This document shows positions 33,938 through 46,400 of a stretch of 64,000 nucleotides of DNA, one piece after another. The notes under the pieces were generated by a model, which ran no database searches, was not told where the DNA came from, and saw only the letters and a list, made by a program, of their open reading frames with translations. Source of the stretch: Norana najaformis. Lineage: Eukaryota; Annelida; Clitellata; Crassiclitellata; Hormogastridae. The stretch covers positions 15,419,393-15,483,392 of the forward strand of contig OZ029916.1 in assembly GCA_964023275.1 (NCBI GenBank). Direction: 5' to 3'. The stretch's first letter is position 1. Each line of letters opens with the position of its first letter. Both the position numbers and the translations under genes were made by a program.

Positions 33938-35680
33938 TTCTTCAGTTCATGGGCGACTCATGAACGCAGACAAACGAAAGAGTGCCAGCCATGTTACTGT
34001 GGAACTAAAACCGTAAAATTAAGTTAATGCCGTTGGAAACCTTGCTGTGCCCTTCCAAAACATGAACTAGGGCCAACAGATACGCTTGTCTCCAGCAGAT
34101 TTTTAGGTCGGCCGACGGCCGCAACACAAACGGCGCGTCAATTAATACAAACAAGAAATAAGTAACTAAAACTTATCTCAGCAGTGAAAAAAAATTATCC
34201 AGAAAATAATAATTTCTCAGACCAAAATCAAAGATTTAACTAGTAAAAATACAACTGTAGGCAAAACTGCCACAAGCAATTCAAATCAACACATCTACTA
34301 GACTGCCTTCCTGCTCAGTAGGGCTATGCATGTAAGTATAGATACGCATATACATGCACGCATGTACAGCAAGCATGCATGTCTGTCTGTCTGTCTATGT
34401 ATGTGTTCGTGTATGTGAACATATGTGTATATATGTATGAACTTACATAATTGCGCTCTTGGGATGAGTTATGATGTAGGCCTAAGGGGTCAGTCTCAGA
34501 CAAAGCAGAGGTGACTGGTCAAGCGCAGTGGACTAGGCTTGGCTGAAGACTGGTCCAGAGCAGAGTTGTTTTACTATTCATGTGGAGTCATATTGTTTAG
34601 AATATTCGCAAGTTTCGAATATGTAAAATGATGATTTGGCAGAACAAGAATATAGGCCTACAATATTATTGAAGAGTGGGGAACCAGCGAATCAGCATAA
34701 TCTCACTACAATATGATTTGATCAATTACGATTAAGACTAATTTATCGGAATCTATGAAATGGTGTCAAAGAGTCTCCATTTTCAGAAATAATTCATTAT
34801 ACGTGTGTGACACGCTCACACGTACGTATCTTTATGGGTATGGGTTAGGCCTATAGGCCTATAATGTGCACAAACATGGGTTCATAGCATGGTTCGATAC
34901 TTGCGAAATATTACAGTCTTTGAATAGACAGTTAAAGCACGAATGCGCAGTCAACACACACACCCACACCCCTACACACACTGGATTTTGCATAGTGTGT
35001 GTGTGATACGATTGTTTTAACCGACAGGCGTTGAGTCATCGGACTCACATGGTGAACCTGTAACTAGACGGCGCACTCCTCCTAACGCCACTCGCTTTGT
35101 GTTGACTGGAAATTCGCTTGATCTATGGGTTTAAAATCGCAATTTCCTCACCAGCAATGGCGATTTTCCGTGAATTCGGCCTAATCGCTGTTTTACCCAA
35201 ACAGAGAGACAAACAGAAAGACAGGTGTGTGGGCCTCCGACCCAGTTCCCCAGATACAAGCCAGACAATTTATGTTTCAGTCATCCCCATACACGCCTTT
35301 AAAAACTTTTCCTGAGTTGCATGTGTATGTGCAGTTTCTGTTTAACGATGCTGTGTTTTAACGAAGGTGATTAGCGTCACCCTCCTCCTTTACCCTGGCT
35401 TGATTCTGGCACCTCATCGCCATCTCCTATGGCTGGTGTTTTTATCAAATTTTCTATGAATACTCCATTATCAAATGGCTTTTCATCTCTTGATTGCCTC
35501 ATCTACTTTTGATTCTCTTACCCCCAACTTTGGGTGAAATTCGATCACACGTTTTCACGTCTCTTGACAAACAGTTCTTTGTAGAAGAAGTTCATACTGA
35601 TCTTCCCATGCAATAGCTGTTTTGATGCGCTTGGTACGACCATCTTGATATTAATTAATCTGTCGCTTGCTTGCTAAGGG
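33938..35680. other. Intergenic DNA, no gene recognised
   Basis: Contains (CTGT)n at 34380-34400, GTGT runs at 34405-34435 and 34998-35013, and the doubled word TAGGCCTATAGGCCTATA at 34846-34863. No gene supported. Confidence 0.45.
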
Positions 35681-35689
35681 CACCGTCCC

Positions 35690-36870
35690 ATTATGTGTCT
35701 CACATGCAATAGTCCACCCTTTGCTGAAGAAATCAGCTTTGGATGCTGACACCATGTCAAACTACCTACCAAGCATGCTGACACTATGTCAAACTACCTA
35801 CCAATCATGCTGACACTATGTCAAACTAACTACCAATCTCTAACTTGAATTTAATTTCTAAACTTTTTTAACATGTTGCTAAATTTCAGTTGCTACTTTC
35901 CCCTTTCCAGTCAGCATATCGCAAATTCCACTCCATTGAGACAGCTCTTCTCTCTGTCCACAATGGCATTATCTGCTCCATGAATTATCGCTAAGTAACT
36001 GCACTTGCTCTTCTTGATCTGTCTGCCACCTTCGACACTTTCGACCATGCTATCTTGCTGCATTACTTTGAGTACTGGTGGTATGTATCCAGCATGGTCA
36101 TAAACTGGTATCACTTATCTGTGGTGTCCGTCAAGGCTCTGTTCTCGGTCCCTTGCTTGACAGAAACTGGTCTGCTCTTGAACCCATCCAACACTGAGTT
36201 TCTCCTTCACGTCAACTGAATAAAGTTAACTCTTTGAATTCAGTCCATCTAGGCATCTCTGTCATGCAACGCAGCTGTTCATCCCGCAATTTGGGTCTTT
36301 TACTTGTGTCCAACCCGTCACTCAGTGAACACATTAATTCTACATGTAGGTCGCCCTCTACCAATTCGGTGATATTAGCAGGATTAGGCCCACCACGTTC
36401 CTTTTCTTCCCTGGTTTGTTAGGCTAATGCCTTGGTCACCAGTAGTCTTGACTACTGCAACTCGCTTCTTATTGGCATTTCAATTGCTAACTTGATAATT
36501 TGCAAAATATATCGCTAAAACTCCAAATTTAATATATGATCATATAGACCTATCACCGATCGTGAAATTGTTGCATTGGCTGCCCATGGAAAAGGAAATA
36601 ATTTTAAAGACTGGGCTAATTGTATGCAAGACTGCTTTTCAGCCAACATCACTCTGTACTGACTCCCAAGACTTGTCTTTACTCGACTAGGTCTTCTGAA
36701 TGTCTAAATCTGACTATCCGTGGACAGTGACATCTCTCGACAGGTGTTCCTTTTCTGTCGCTGGCCCTAAACTCTGGAACACTCTTCAGGCTAACGTTAG
36801 CTCTGCAAAGGCTGTTTTGGCCTTCAGATCTCGACTAAGAACTCATCTTGTGCTGGACTCATTTCCTCCC
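35690..36870 (+). mobile_element. L2/CR1-like LINE reverse transcriptase, degraded, catalytic core deleted
   Basis: Read on + across frames: VHPLLKKSALDADTMSNYLP, PISNLNLISKLF, FQSAYRKFHSIETALLSVHN, ALALLDLSATFDTFDHAILL, CGVRQGSVLGP, then directly the post-catalytic HLGISVMQ...NLGLLL and SSLDYCNSLLIG. The stretch that should carry the YADD catalytic loop is missing between GVRQGSVLGP and the next block. A 32-bp tandem triplication (35743-35838) lies inside the N-terminal RT block. The tail near 36955-36990 contains AGCGCCCATCATTTGATGCC, similar to the SINE tail near 18219. Confidence 0.82.
35743..35838 (+). repeat. Three tandem copies of a 32-bp unit inside the LINE ORF
   Basis: Unit starting ATGCTGACACTATGTCAAAC occurs three times with single-base variants. 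In the first copy it translates as DADTMSNYLPS and the last copy is in frame with PISNLNLISKLF, so the ancestral ORF carried one unit and two were added later. Confidence 0.9.
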
Positions 36871-37200
36871 TAGGCTATTTTCATGTTTTCTGGGAGTCCC
36901 TTCTTGGCGTTTCGACTGGACTCATCCTCTGATTTGACTCGCACAACGATTTTGCTAAGTAGCGCCCATCATTTGATGCCTTGAGCATTAATACAGTTCT
37001 AAGATATTATCCTCTTTATGATGCCTATCTGTTTAATCGCCCTGAATTTGAGCTATCAATGATTGATGTCTAGTGCATTATTATAATGACGCTATATAAG
37101 CTCTCAGATAAGATCAGATTGATTTGGATTAAAGTAGCTTAGATTATTTTTTGTTGCTTGTTAAAGAAGAATTGCTTACATAATCGACTACTAGGTAGCG
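36871..37200. other. LINE 3' untranslated remnant and upstream region of the MSP-domain gene
   Basis: Holds GCTATATAAGCTCTCAGATAAG (near 37089) and other LINE-tail-like words; no coding sequence. Confidence 0.4.
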
Positions 37201-37213
37201 TTAAAAAGTAAAT

Positions 37214-37262
37214 TACGTCATTGGGTATCGTAAAAATCGATTTTTAATCTGTGTTGACGTCA
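37214..37262 (+). promoter_or_regulatory. Candidate CRE (TGACGTCA) with nearby ACGTCATTGG upstream of the MSP-domain gene
   Basis: The perfect cAMP-response palindrome TGACGTCA is at 37255-37262, and TTACGTCATTGG at 37213-37224 contains a half CRE next to an inverted CCAAT box. Both lie about 190-240 bp upstream of the start codon at 37451, a usual position for core promoter elements. The link to this gene is inferred from position. Confidence 0.4.
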
Positions 37263-37450
37263 TCTTCGTCGTCATAGCAATGACTGTTTTGAGCTGGATG
37301 CCGCGTCCATCTTGTGATTTAGGACAACGATTGTTGTTTGTAGATTTGCATCTTTCTTAGTTTGTTTGAGTTCGGACTATAGGATCCGAAGAGAAGGCCT
37401 GCTCATTTCGATTAATCTGGAAAATATATTAGCAAGATAAACGGAAAATT

Positions 37451-40400
37451 ATGAGCGTTGCGAGGGAATACTTTGGCCAGACGGCCGGTGATTTCAGGGT
37501 CGCTGACAGCCCCTCTCCTGTGAGTACTGCTGCCATTATGCGATGATACATAGGCTATTATCCCCTCCTCTTATAATATGCATGCCATAGATAATATATT
37601 TAATAAGCAGTGTGCTTTTTTAGCACTTCTAAGTGCCGATTTTATGAACAGCCGTAACGAGCAATATCTCATTTTTAGTATCTGCTAGAAGAAGAAGATG
37701 ATGATGAAGAAGAAGTATCTTGGATGGTGTGGGGCCTGTCTATAGCAAAAATTATAGTTGCCTAATTGCTTTTATCTTATATATACATGTCTTGTGTATA
37801 TTTTAATGCGACGTAACCTAACTGCGATATAGAAACGTATACGAGTTATGCGTTAGGGTAGAGCTGGAGAAATAACTCGCTTGCAGACCTACGAAGACCA
37901 AGGATGTTGTGCAGAGAATCAGGCCAGTCTTCTGTTTATCTTGTAGGCCCCTATACTAGTTGATTTATTTTGCTTGGATCCTTTCCTCTGCATATTAGGC
38001 CTTTGAATGAGCGTTTTGAATCGGTGTTTTAACTGTCTGCATCCACTTTACACTTTTCTGCATTAAATAGTATCGTGTGGCTTTCAGTTATTTATATTCT
38101 ACACGTAAGTAGAGTCGGAGTAAGGTAAACTATAGCTAGACAATATATTGACTGATTTTTATAAGTTTGATCTTGGTGCGTGATGACTCGTGATGAACAA
38201 AGCCATCTGTAGGATATATTATGGTTATCTGTATATGCGCTTCAGCCCAGAGACAGATCTTTGTCTAACTGACCAGTAGCTCTGTGCATGAGAACCGTTG
38301 TTGGAGATGAGAGCCCTAATAAACTAGCGATTGCATTCGCTGCTACTAATAAGTAAAGCAGACATGGAAATGGTAGAGTGGGGAACATGTACAGACAAAC
38401 AAGAGAGAGAGAGAGAGATTTACACCTGTAATTAAGTCTATAAGAAACAATTGTCTGATGTGTAGGTAAACCGCTTGACCGAACAGCACCAGTTACAGCC
38501 TACCACCATGTGAGTATGAACCTATCTTCAGTTACGAATGCAAATTAATATAGAGCTGTCTTTATAAATATATAACATCTGTCGACCTGATGTTACCTCT
38601 TTGCATTAAAGAGAGCAGGGTGGGGCACGCTTTGAGCTAGAGAAAATAAGGCACAGAAAAAGACCGAACGAAAGACAGATGACAGACGGGGACTGAGCAG
38701 GAAGACAGACTGGCAGACAGACTGACAGAAAGACCGTAGCCCAGACAGACCGTGGTCTAGGCCTAATTCTGGCAAAGTGGCAAGACAACTAACGAGGAAT
38801 ATTTGAGCTTTCTCTGAAGCCGATTAACGTAGATCATTCAGGTTTTTGTTCAAATAACTGATTGATATTACCAGTATGCTTAACCGTGTTATCAAACTTG
38901 AAATTTTTATAACGCCTTTCAAAAGTACCCGTATTCATAAAATTAATAAATAAGGGACGTGAGACTAATAATTATCTTTTGGGACGCAATAGTCTAGTGG
39001 TTAGCGGGGTGGACTGTCAACCGAGAGACTGGGGTTCAAACCCTCAGGGCAGAAAGTTGTTTCAAGACTTCTGCTTCACTTTCGCCCCCTAGAGAACTCA
39101 GGGGACTATAAACTGAGCATCCTGACCGTACGCTGTCGGTGGGAAGAATAGGCAGCGAGGGATAGGACTGGCAATAAGCCCTCATATGCCGAGGCTATGA
39201 AAATGAAATCGCTAACACTTGATACTCCTGGCTGTCTCTCGGGCTTAGCCCAAGGGTCTGCTCTTCTCATCTTCTATGATAGCCCAGTGGTTAGCATGCT
39301 GAACTGTCAGCTCAGAGGTCGGGGTTCAAACCCCTGCCCGGGCAAAAGATATCTGAAGATTTCTTATATAATTGCGTTGCGCCTCATAGCGGACTTGGCT
39401 ATAAAATGAGTTCAGTGACCATACACTGAATCTCGAGTTTACGATTACGACTACAGCATTGTGATCGTAATCGTAAACTCGAGATTTCGACAGCACCCAA
39501 AGAAGGGTGGATGATGCTTGGAAGTGTAGCGGCAAGATAAATAACGGGAAGAGAAGGAATCAGGATGGGATTTATGGAAGAGGAGTGTTTTCAGTTTTGA
39601 GTGAAAGACCCGTGTGACGATTGCAACGGGTGAAGCGTTGGTGAGTACGTATGATGGGTTAGATAATTGTCGTAATTCTAGCGGGTGTTTATTCCAAAGG
39701 TGTGGAGCAGCTATAGCTTCTGAGCGATTTCCACATTTAAGGATGAAATGACAGAAGGATGGAGAACTGTTGGGGCAGAAGAGGAGACGGTTGAACGGAG
39801 TTGTTGGATTGTAAATAAGTGACGAAGATAGAAGGGTTGCGAGGATTGAATTGTTTTGTAGGTAAGTGATGGCACTTTGTACTTTATTAGGTATCTTAAG
39901 TAACTGTCAAAGTGATACAGGAGTGATGTGGTGGTGTTTGCGGGGGTCTGGATAGCTTCAAAGCGGTTTATTTGGGTGGTGTCTATATTCAGAAAAAGTG
40001 AACGACAGTAATTTAATTTAGCATGGACTATGGATGTGGCGATGGGAGATGCGGTTTTGAAGTGGGCAAAGGTGAGGCTGGCCACCCGCCCTCGTATGCC
40101 AGGGCCAAGCAAAATGAAGTCGCTCACATTTCATACCCATGGCTGCCTCTCAGGGTTAGCTCAAGGGACTGCTGTTATTCTATGCTAAAAATAGATAGGT
40201 GTATAATCTGTATATATAGTAATGTAATGTGATGGAAATCATTGTTTAGCTGATGCTGTCCTAACATCGTTTCTTGCACAGTGTTGTTTCTTTTCGCTTG
40301 TAGTCCTAGGAAACGCGTTGTTCTAGATTACGACCCAGCCACCAAGAAGATTGCCACGAAATTTACACTCAAAAATACCAGCAGCTATGCTTTTGAATTT

Positions 40401-43400
40401 AAGGTAAACAATAACTAGCCGTTATATCATTGATCAGCAATCTCTAATCGGTCAAGTCTTTCAGTCACGTTATCATCAGCAAATTGGTTTCCATGCATCG
40501 GTAGAGGTCTTCAGTCGACGGATTCTAGCAAAATAAATGATCACTTGTTTAGTTTAGAAATCCTTTATTCTGTTATATTCGTTATTCTATTAAATGGATT
40601 TTCATAAATGCGTGACAACGGAACACTAACGGGGATGTGCCAGTTTTCTGAATTACTTACTAGTTTACTAATAATTTACTTATTCTCTTTGTCGCCTTCA
40701 TTTTATCTTTATTTTATAAGATGTTAGCTGTCAAAGTGAAGTTAAGAAAAAGCGTTGGCTTAGAAGTAAGCTGGCATATCGGCGAATGGCAGTTTGCAGT
40801 TTTTATCAAAGTGCATAAAATTTGCATTCTGCAGAAACACGGTTCAGAACTGAAAAAATCGATCGGCATATTTATTGTGGAGCTGAAGGCACTCAAGCTA
40901 ATACTCTAAATTATTTAGATTTCGTTCTAAAATGGCTAAAACATTTACGGCGGATGTGCTAGTTAGCTGAATTACTTACCAATCTAATGCTTCGTGTCTT
41001 AGCTGATTCCCACATGAATGTACCCTACCCTACCCTTCAGCCACTTCTGTTCCTACACGATCCGTAGTTTTGTCCTTTTCTGAACTGCTATAATAAGGGT
41101 TCAACCTAATTTTTGCCCATTACGGACATTTGTCTATGCATGAGAAAGCTCTCACAAAGTCGGAAAAGTTAATTTACAGGAAACACCCAAAGAAGGCAAA
41201 TCGGCAAAAATGGGTCCTAATGAGTCCTTCACATATTTATATTCCTTGTTGTGTTAGTTGTTAAACTTCTAGTCCTCATGTAGTTTTGCTGTCTAAGATT
41301 TTATTTTCAATTTACTACTATGTCCTGCAAAAGACTTTATTAAGCATGTGACTCGTCCTAATTTGAAGTCGTGTACATCGATTATTATTCAAACGACCAA
41401 GTCATGTAGATATTGGTCGTAACCTGTGTTTTATGAAGACTTTATTGATGGTAATCTCAGAGGCCTATGAATAGTTGAATACGCTTCAGTTTACTCATAA
41501 ACACTCACGACTTAGGTCTAGTCATAGTCCCGCTTAAACTTTAACTCCCGATTTCTGCAAGGTTGCCGCAAAGATACCTACTTCTTTAAAGGAGTGTAAC
41601 TGGTTTACTATTTGTGATAGAAACATGCGGTTTTCACCTAATTATTCAGCAATTTCAGCCCAATCCAGTGCAGCGACAAATTTTGACTTTTCCGACTTCG
41701 TAATGGTTTTCTAATACACAGTCATATATATATATATATATATATATATATTGAGAGAGAGAGAGAGAGAGTATGTAGCATACAGCATAAATGTAAGTCT
41801 ACTATGATATATAGTCTGATCTGAAAATCCTGCCTGCATTTAGTTTTGATCAAACCAATTTGTCATTCTTCTTATTCGTTCTATCCATTCATCTGTTTAT
41901 TGCAATCAATCTAACATCATTGTTAACTGTGTATACTATGGGTGGAGAACATTAAGATGATTGAAAGTGTTAGCAGTTTGCATTGCTTGACTATGAAGTT
42001 GTTTCTTTCTTTTCGAGTGCCTTTGGCGCTTCTTATTTCACTGTTCCCTCTCCAAACCCTGATGTTGTCACTGCGGTGGTCCTGCCCCTTAAAAGTCATC
42101 GTATTCCCTCCAGCCATGTCGTCCTTACTTTCATCATAGTATTGGTGATAAGCATCGGCGGCGCCCATCTTGACGGTTCTGCGAATGGCTTTACTCCAAG
42201 GAGAACACCAAACGACTGATCACATTCAATGTTCCTTATTTAGACAAAGTAGGACGCTAGGTGGATAAGTCTTCTTCCTAGATAGGAGAAAGGTAGGATC
42301 GCTGCTTCTGATTAGACTCAGGAAGGAGACGAAAAGATGGGGATTTCTTGGGAGACGGACGGGGACGCACAGATGGCCGCAGTGTCCGTCCATTTCTCTC
42401 CAGGGAAAGAGCATGGCATAGGCTTAGTGAGGGGAAGGGTCGCCTGGAGGCCGAAAACAAGGGTGGAAGTGCCTTATACTGCAGTCGTCATGCACGACTC
42501 TGATGCTCTCTGTTTAATGTTGTGGTCTCAGGCTGTTTGTTTTCCTGCTTCAATTCTTGTCATCAGTTTTGTCTATTTCACTGTTTCTCGTTGATCTGGT
42601 TTGGCTACATTCGTTGCAAATTATAACAGAAGGATTAAAGTCAAAGTCTTCGGAATATAAGCCCTTTTTCGTTAGTTTCAGACTTCACACCAGGTGTAAC
42701 TCCGTTGCCATTTGGTTGTCGGTAATTGTAATAATAAAAGATGCGGATAACGATGACGCAGAACAAAGATGATGATAATGACGGTGACGACGACGACGAT
42801 GATGATGAAGACGACGACGATGACGATGATAACTATGATTATGATTATGAGCAAGATGAGGTTAAAAGGTTAAAGAGGAAAATGAAGAGAGAATGAGTGG
42901 AGGAGAAAGAATAGGAAGTTAAAGAGGAGAAGATGAGGTTAAAGAGATGGATGGAGGAGGAAGGTCGATGGTGAAGGCGGCAGCCATGGATAAAATTGGA
43001 GCTGGTTTTGTTTTCATGTTTGTAGGTACACAGCAGTTTCGAGAGCGGATATGTAGCTAAGCCTGGTCTGGGGATCGTTCCACCCGGAGGAGCCTTCGAA
43101 GTGACAATCCTTTTGAATGGTAGACTACTGCTCATCCTCTAGCTCCATTCCCTCAATGCTCTTAAAAGGCAACATTTTAAATTGAGAGGCTTCCTTTACA
43201 TATTCCCTCTGCCCTACGTCAGTCTCTTTCAGCGTCTGTCTGCCTGTCTGTCTGTCTGCCTGCCTGCCTGTCTGCCTGCCTGCCTGTATGTATGTATGTA
43301 TATATGTATGTATGTCAATATTGTCTCTATGTTTGTCTGTCTAAATATCTGTCTGTTTGTCTGTCTGCCTGTCTGTCTGTATGCCTGTCTATCGGTCTGC

Positions 43401-46400
43401 CTGCCTGTCTGTCTACGCTTTGTTTCAATTTATCGCTGGGCGCCTATCTCATCCGCACATCGACAAACAGTTGCGCGCATCAAGTAGGCGCAATGGTGAC
43501 TGGAAAGAGGCGGTAATTCCTGTTGTCTGTCCAGCTGCCGATATCCTAGGCCTTTGCCTCTCATTATAGGCCGTCTGTCTCTGATCTAATCGAGACAAGA
43601 GATTTTCAGAGCTGTGTTGATGAATTATTTTGTGCCATTATGTAAGAACTACCAATCGAATCGCAATAGTTTTTATTCAGACAGATCTGGCTTCAGATTA
43701 CTTCGCAAGCAGGCACTTCATTTGAAAACTCGTAAATATGGCTTCCCTGGCGTGTAATAACAAACTAACGGAATATCATACTTTGTGCTGCATACGCCGT
43801 TCTTTGTCGCTAGGGGTCCCATTTCCATTGGCAAAATGGAGTGGTTAGCTTGTGGCGGCTAGTGTTATACTGATGAATTCTTAGTCTGTGTCACCCTAAC
43901 AAACCATATGTAGATGTTGAATTGATATGCCTGAATGGTTTCACAATCGAACTTCACCCCTCTGAGCAGCCTAGTGTAGAGGGCCCCTATTCTTTCGGCT
44001 GCCTTTACCTTATGCTTTACAGTTTATGATGTTTAGACTGGCAGTCAGTGGGGCGTGACCTTGAAAAGGACAAATTTACGATTGATTTGGGAACGGTCGA
44101 CTCCGAACAGGCCATGGCTGACAACATTTCTTTTGCCGAAAAGCGCATGTAAGGGATTTTAACTTTCATCTCTTGTTAAACTCCTATATCGCTGAAACTT
44201 ACTTTGGCATCTAAAGTTCGCTAACTTTGTACCAAAGCAATGACTACAAACAAATCAGCGTCATAAATTGATTGACAGAGAGAAAAAGAGAGACAGCAAC
44301 GAGTTAAAGAACTTGTACTGAATTTCGAATGACCCGCTAAAATGGATAATACGATCTGACTATGGACTGGATTCGTTTGGGGGAATGGTTGAAAATCAGA
44401 CCATGTTTGCGATGGACGGTGAATCATGCTGGTGGAATTCAGTTGCTGCTTGCTTTGCCAGTGAGCGCTTATTCTTTTGTATACATATTGGATTTTTGCT
44501 GCTAAACAGAAGCAAAAAGTATCCAATTTATTTAACAGACAAGCCAGACATGCGTGAAATCTACAAGTCACGTAGAAAATGTGCAGAACTCTGCTACAAA
44601 ATTGTGTTGCCAATCTGCGTTCGGAAAGTGTGTACCGGAACACTGATCGGATGAGTTCCAGATGTAGATCGCAACGCTGCACAGTGTTGCGAAAGCTATA
44701 GTGACTAGTAGTTATATGCTGATAGCTCGTATCGCTGGTCGTTGCTTACCTAATTGCGTATGCAACGTATTGGAGAGAAAGCTATCATCTATATATAGTT
44801 AATTTCTACTATAAGCTAAGCAATATATGTGGGATTATTACGAGCGTATATCACTGTTAATAAAAAAAACCAAAGCTACGGGAAAAGAACTGGTGGCCTC
44901 AAGTTTTGGACCACAGTAGACTGGGTTGCTCAAATTTGAGTGATATGCACACTGTACGTTTAGGTTTAAACAAGCATAAAAGCCGCACAGGAGCCACGGG
45001 TCCTTTAAGAGTCACACATGTAAATGTTAGTTAGTATAACCAAGCAGAACCAAAGAGTATTTGAATTCTTTTGGTATACACAGACCTACAAATACAAACT
45101 TTATTGGAGATCAAGTGCCTTTTGCCTCCATTCCCGTGGTTTTTAATGTTTATTGCAACAATAAAGACTAGGCACAAAAATTGGCTTGATTTGTTCAGCA
45201 TTCATTATATACATTCAGTTTTATATTGGCCCACTTCTGATAGTCTCATTCGAAATTGAAAAATGGGGTAACATAACACACAGGGTGAACACTCCTATAG
45301 ATGTAGATAATTCCCTGTCTAAACTTCTTTTTCGCTTCAAAATTGGTTCAGGAAAGGATCCTGTGTGTTCTTCATAGACAGTTGTCGGTTTGTACCTATG
45401 ACCAACTGGTACCCAGCTCAGTCCATTCACCCGCTGAGAGGCGTCTGAAAACTAACAGTCTCTAAAAGGAACCAGTCGAAATCAATAATTATCTCAATCG
45501 CACAACGCTTAAACGCACTCCAAATTGTGCCCAATTTTGTTTCATATTGCTTCGGGAGTGTTCCTGAGATTCCGAATGAGGCGCTAAATAAATAACATGT
45601 GCGTTACATCACTTTAGAACCGTTGTAATTGCTTGTATTAGTCGTTTTCCCAGACGACCTCTTTCACCATTCCTGCCTTAAGATCTGTCTGTCTGTCTCT
45701 GTCAGTGTGTCTATTTGTATTTATCTGTCTCTTCACCTTCATAAAATGTTGGTTATCTGAGCTCAGTATTTGTCTTGAACTCGTCCAGGACGTGACTGAT
45801 TTTGTGGGATTATTTGTTGAATGACTGAATCGATTTACAGAGCTTGTTATGTCGATCTGCGACTTAGTCAGCGCAACTGAGCACACAAGGCCCAACATAA
45901 GTGAGGCGAGTGGCCGGCCGACCGGTTACGACGAATCATGGACGCCCGCACATTGTGGGCATGTGTTGGGGCCCTTGCCCTTCCAGGAATTCATCCTGAA
46001 CAGTTTTGGGCCACCTCAGACCGGTTTTCATGTTTAGCCCTGCACAAATTTCTGCGGGCGTCTATGCAGCGAGTTGCCAGAAAGCGATAAGTCTAGAAGT
46101 GAACTCAGTTTATGTCGTCATCACTTAGCAATAGCTGTTCACTTGCAAAGTTCGCTGCTACTGTTATCTTTGCAGGAAACTTTCATAAGGCTGTTGAGGT
46201 GTCCTATAAGTTAGTGTATTGACTTTTTAGATTGTTCATTGGCATCTCACAGGCTGCCAAAGAGAGACTGGCTTACTTAGCCGAAGAACAGGTGACTGCT
46301 AACTTCTGTTCCTCATTCTCTGTGTCGTTCAAATCACAATCATGCAGAAATATACCCCCGTTCACGTGCCGTTCACCTGCTACCCAATATTATGTTTCTC

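Noticed and set aside
38981..39055. Possible tRNA-Asp gene
   Set aside because: A and B boxes and a GTC-like anticodon loop exist, but acceptor and D stems do not pair and SINE body sequence follows.
41923..42168. 81-aa - strand frame starting MGAADAYHQYYDESKDDMAG inside intron 3 of the MSP gene
   Set aside because: Looks somewhat protein-like, but no family, splice partner or transcript signal could be identified.
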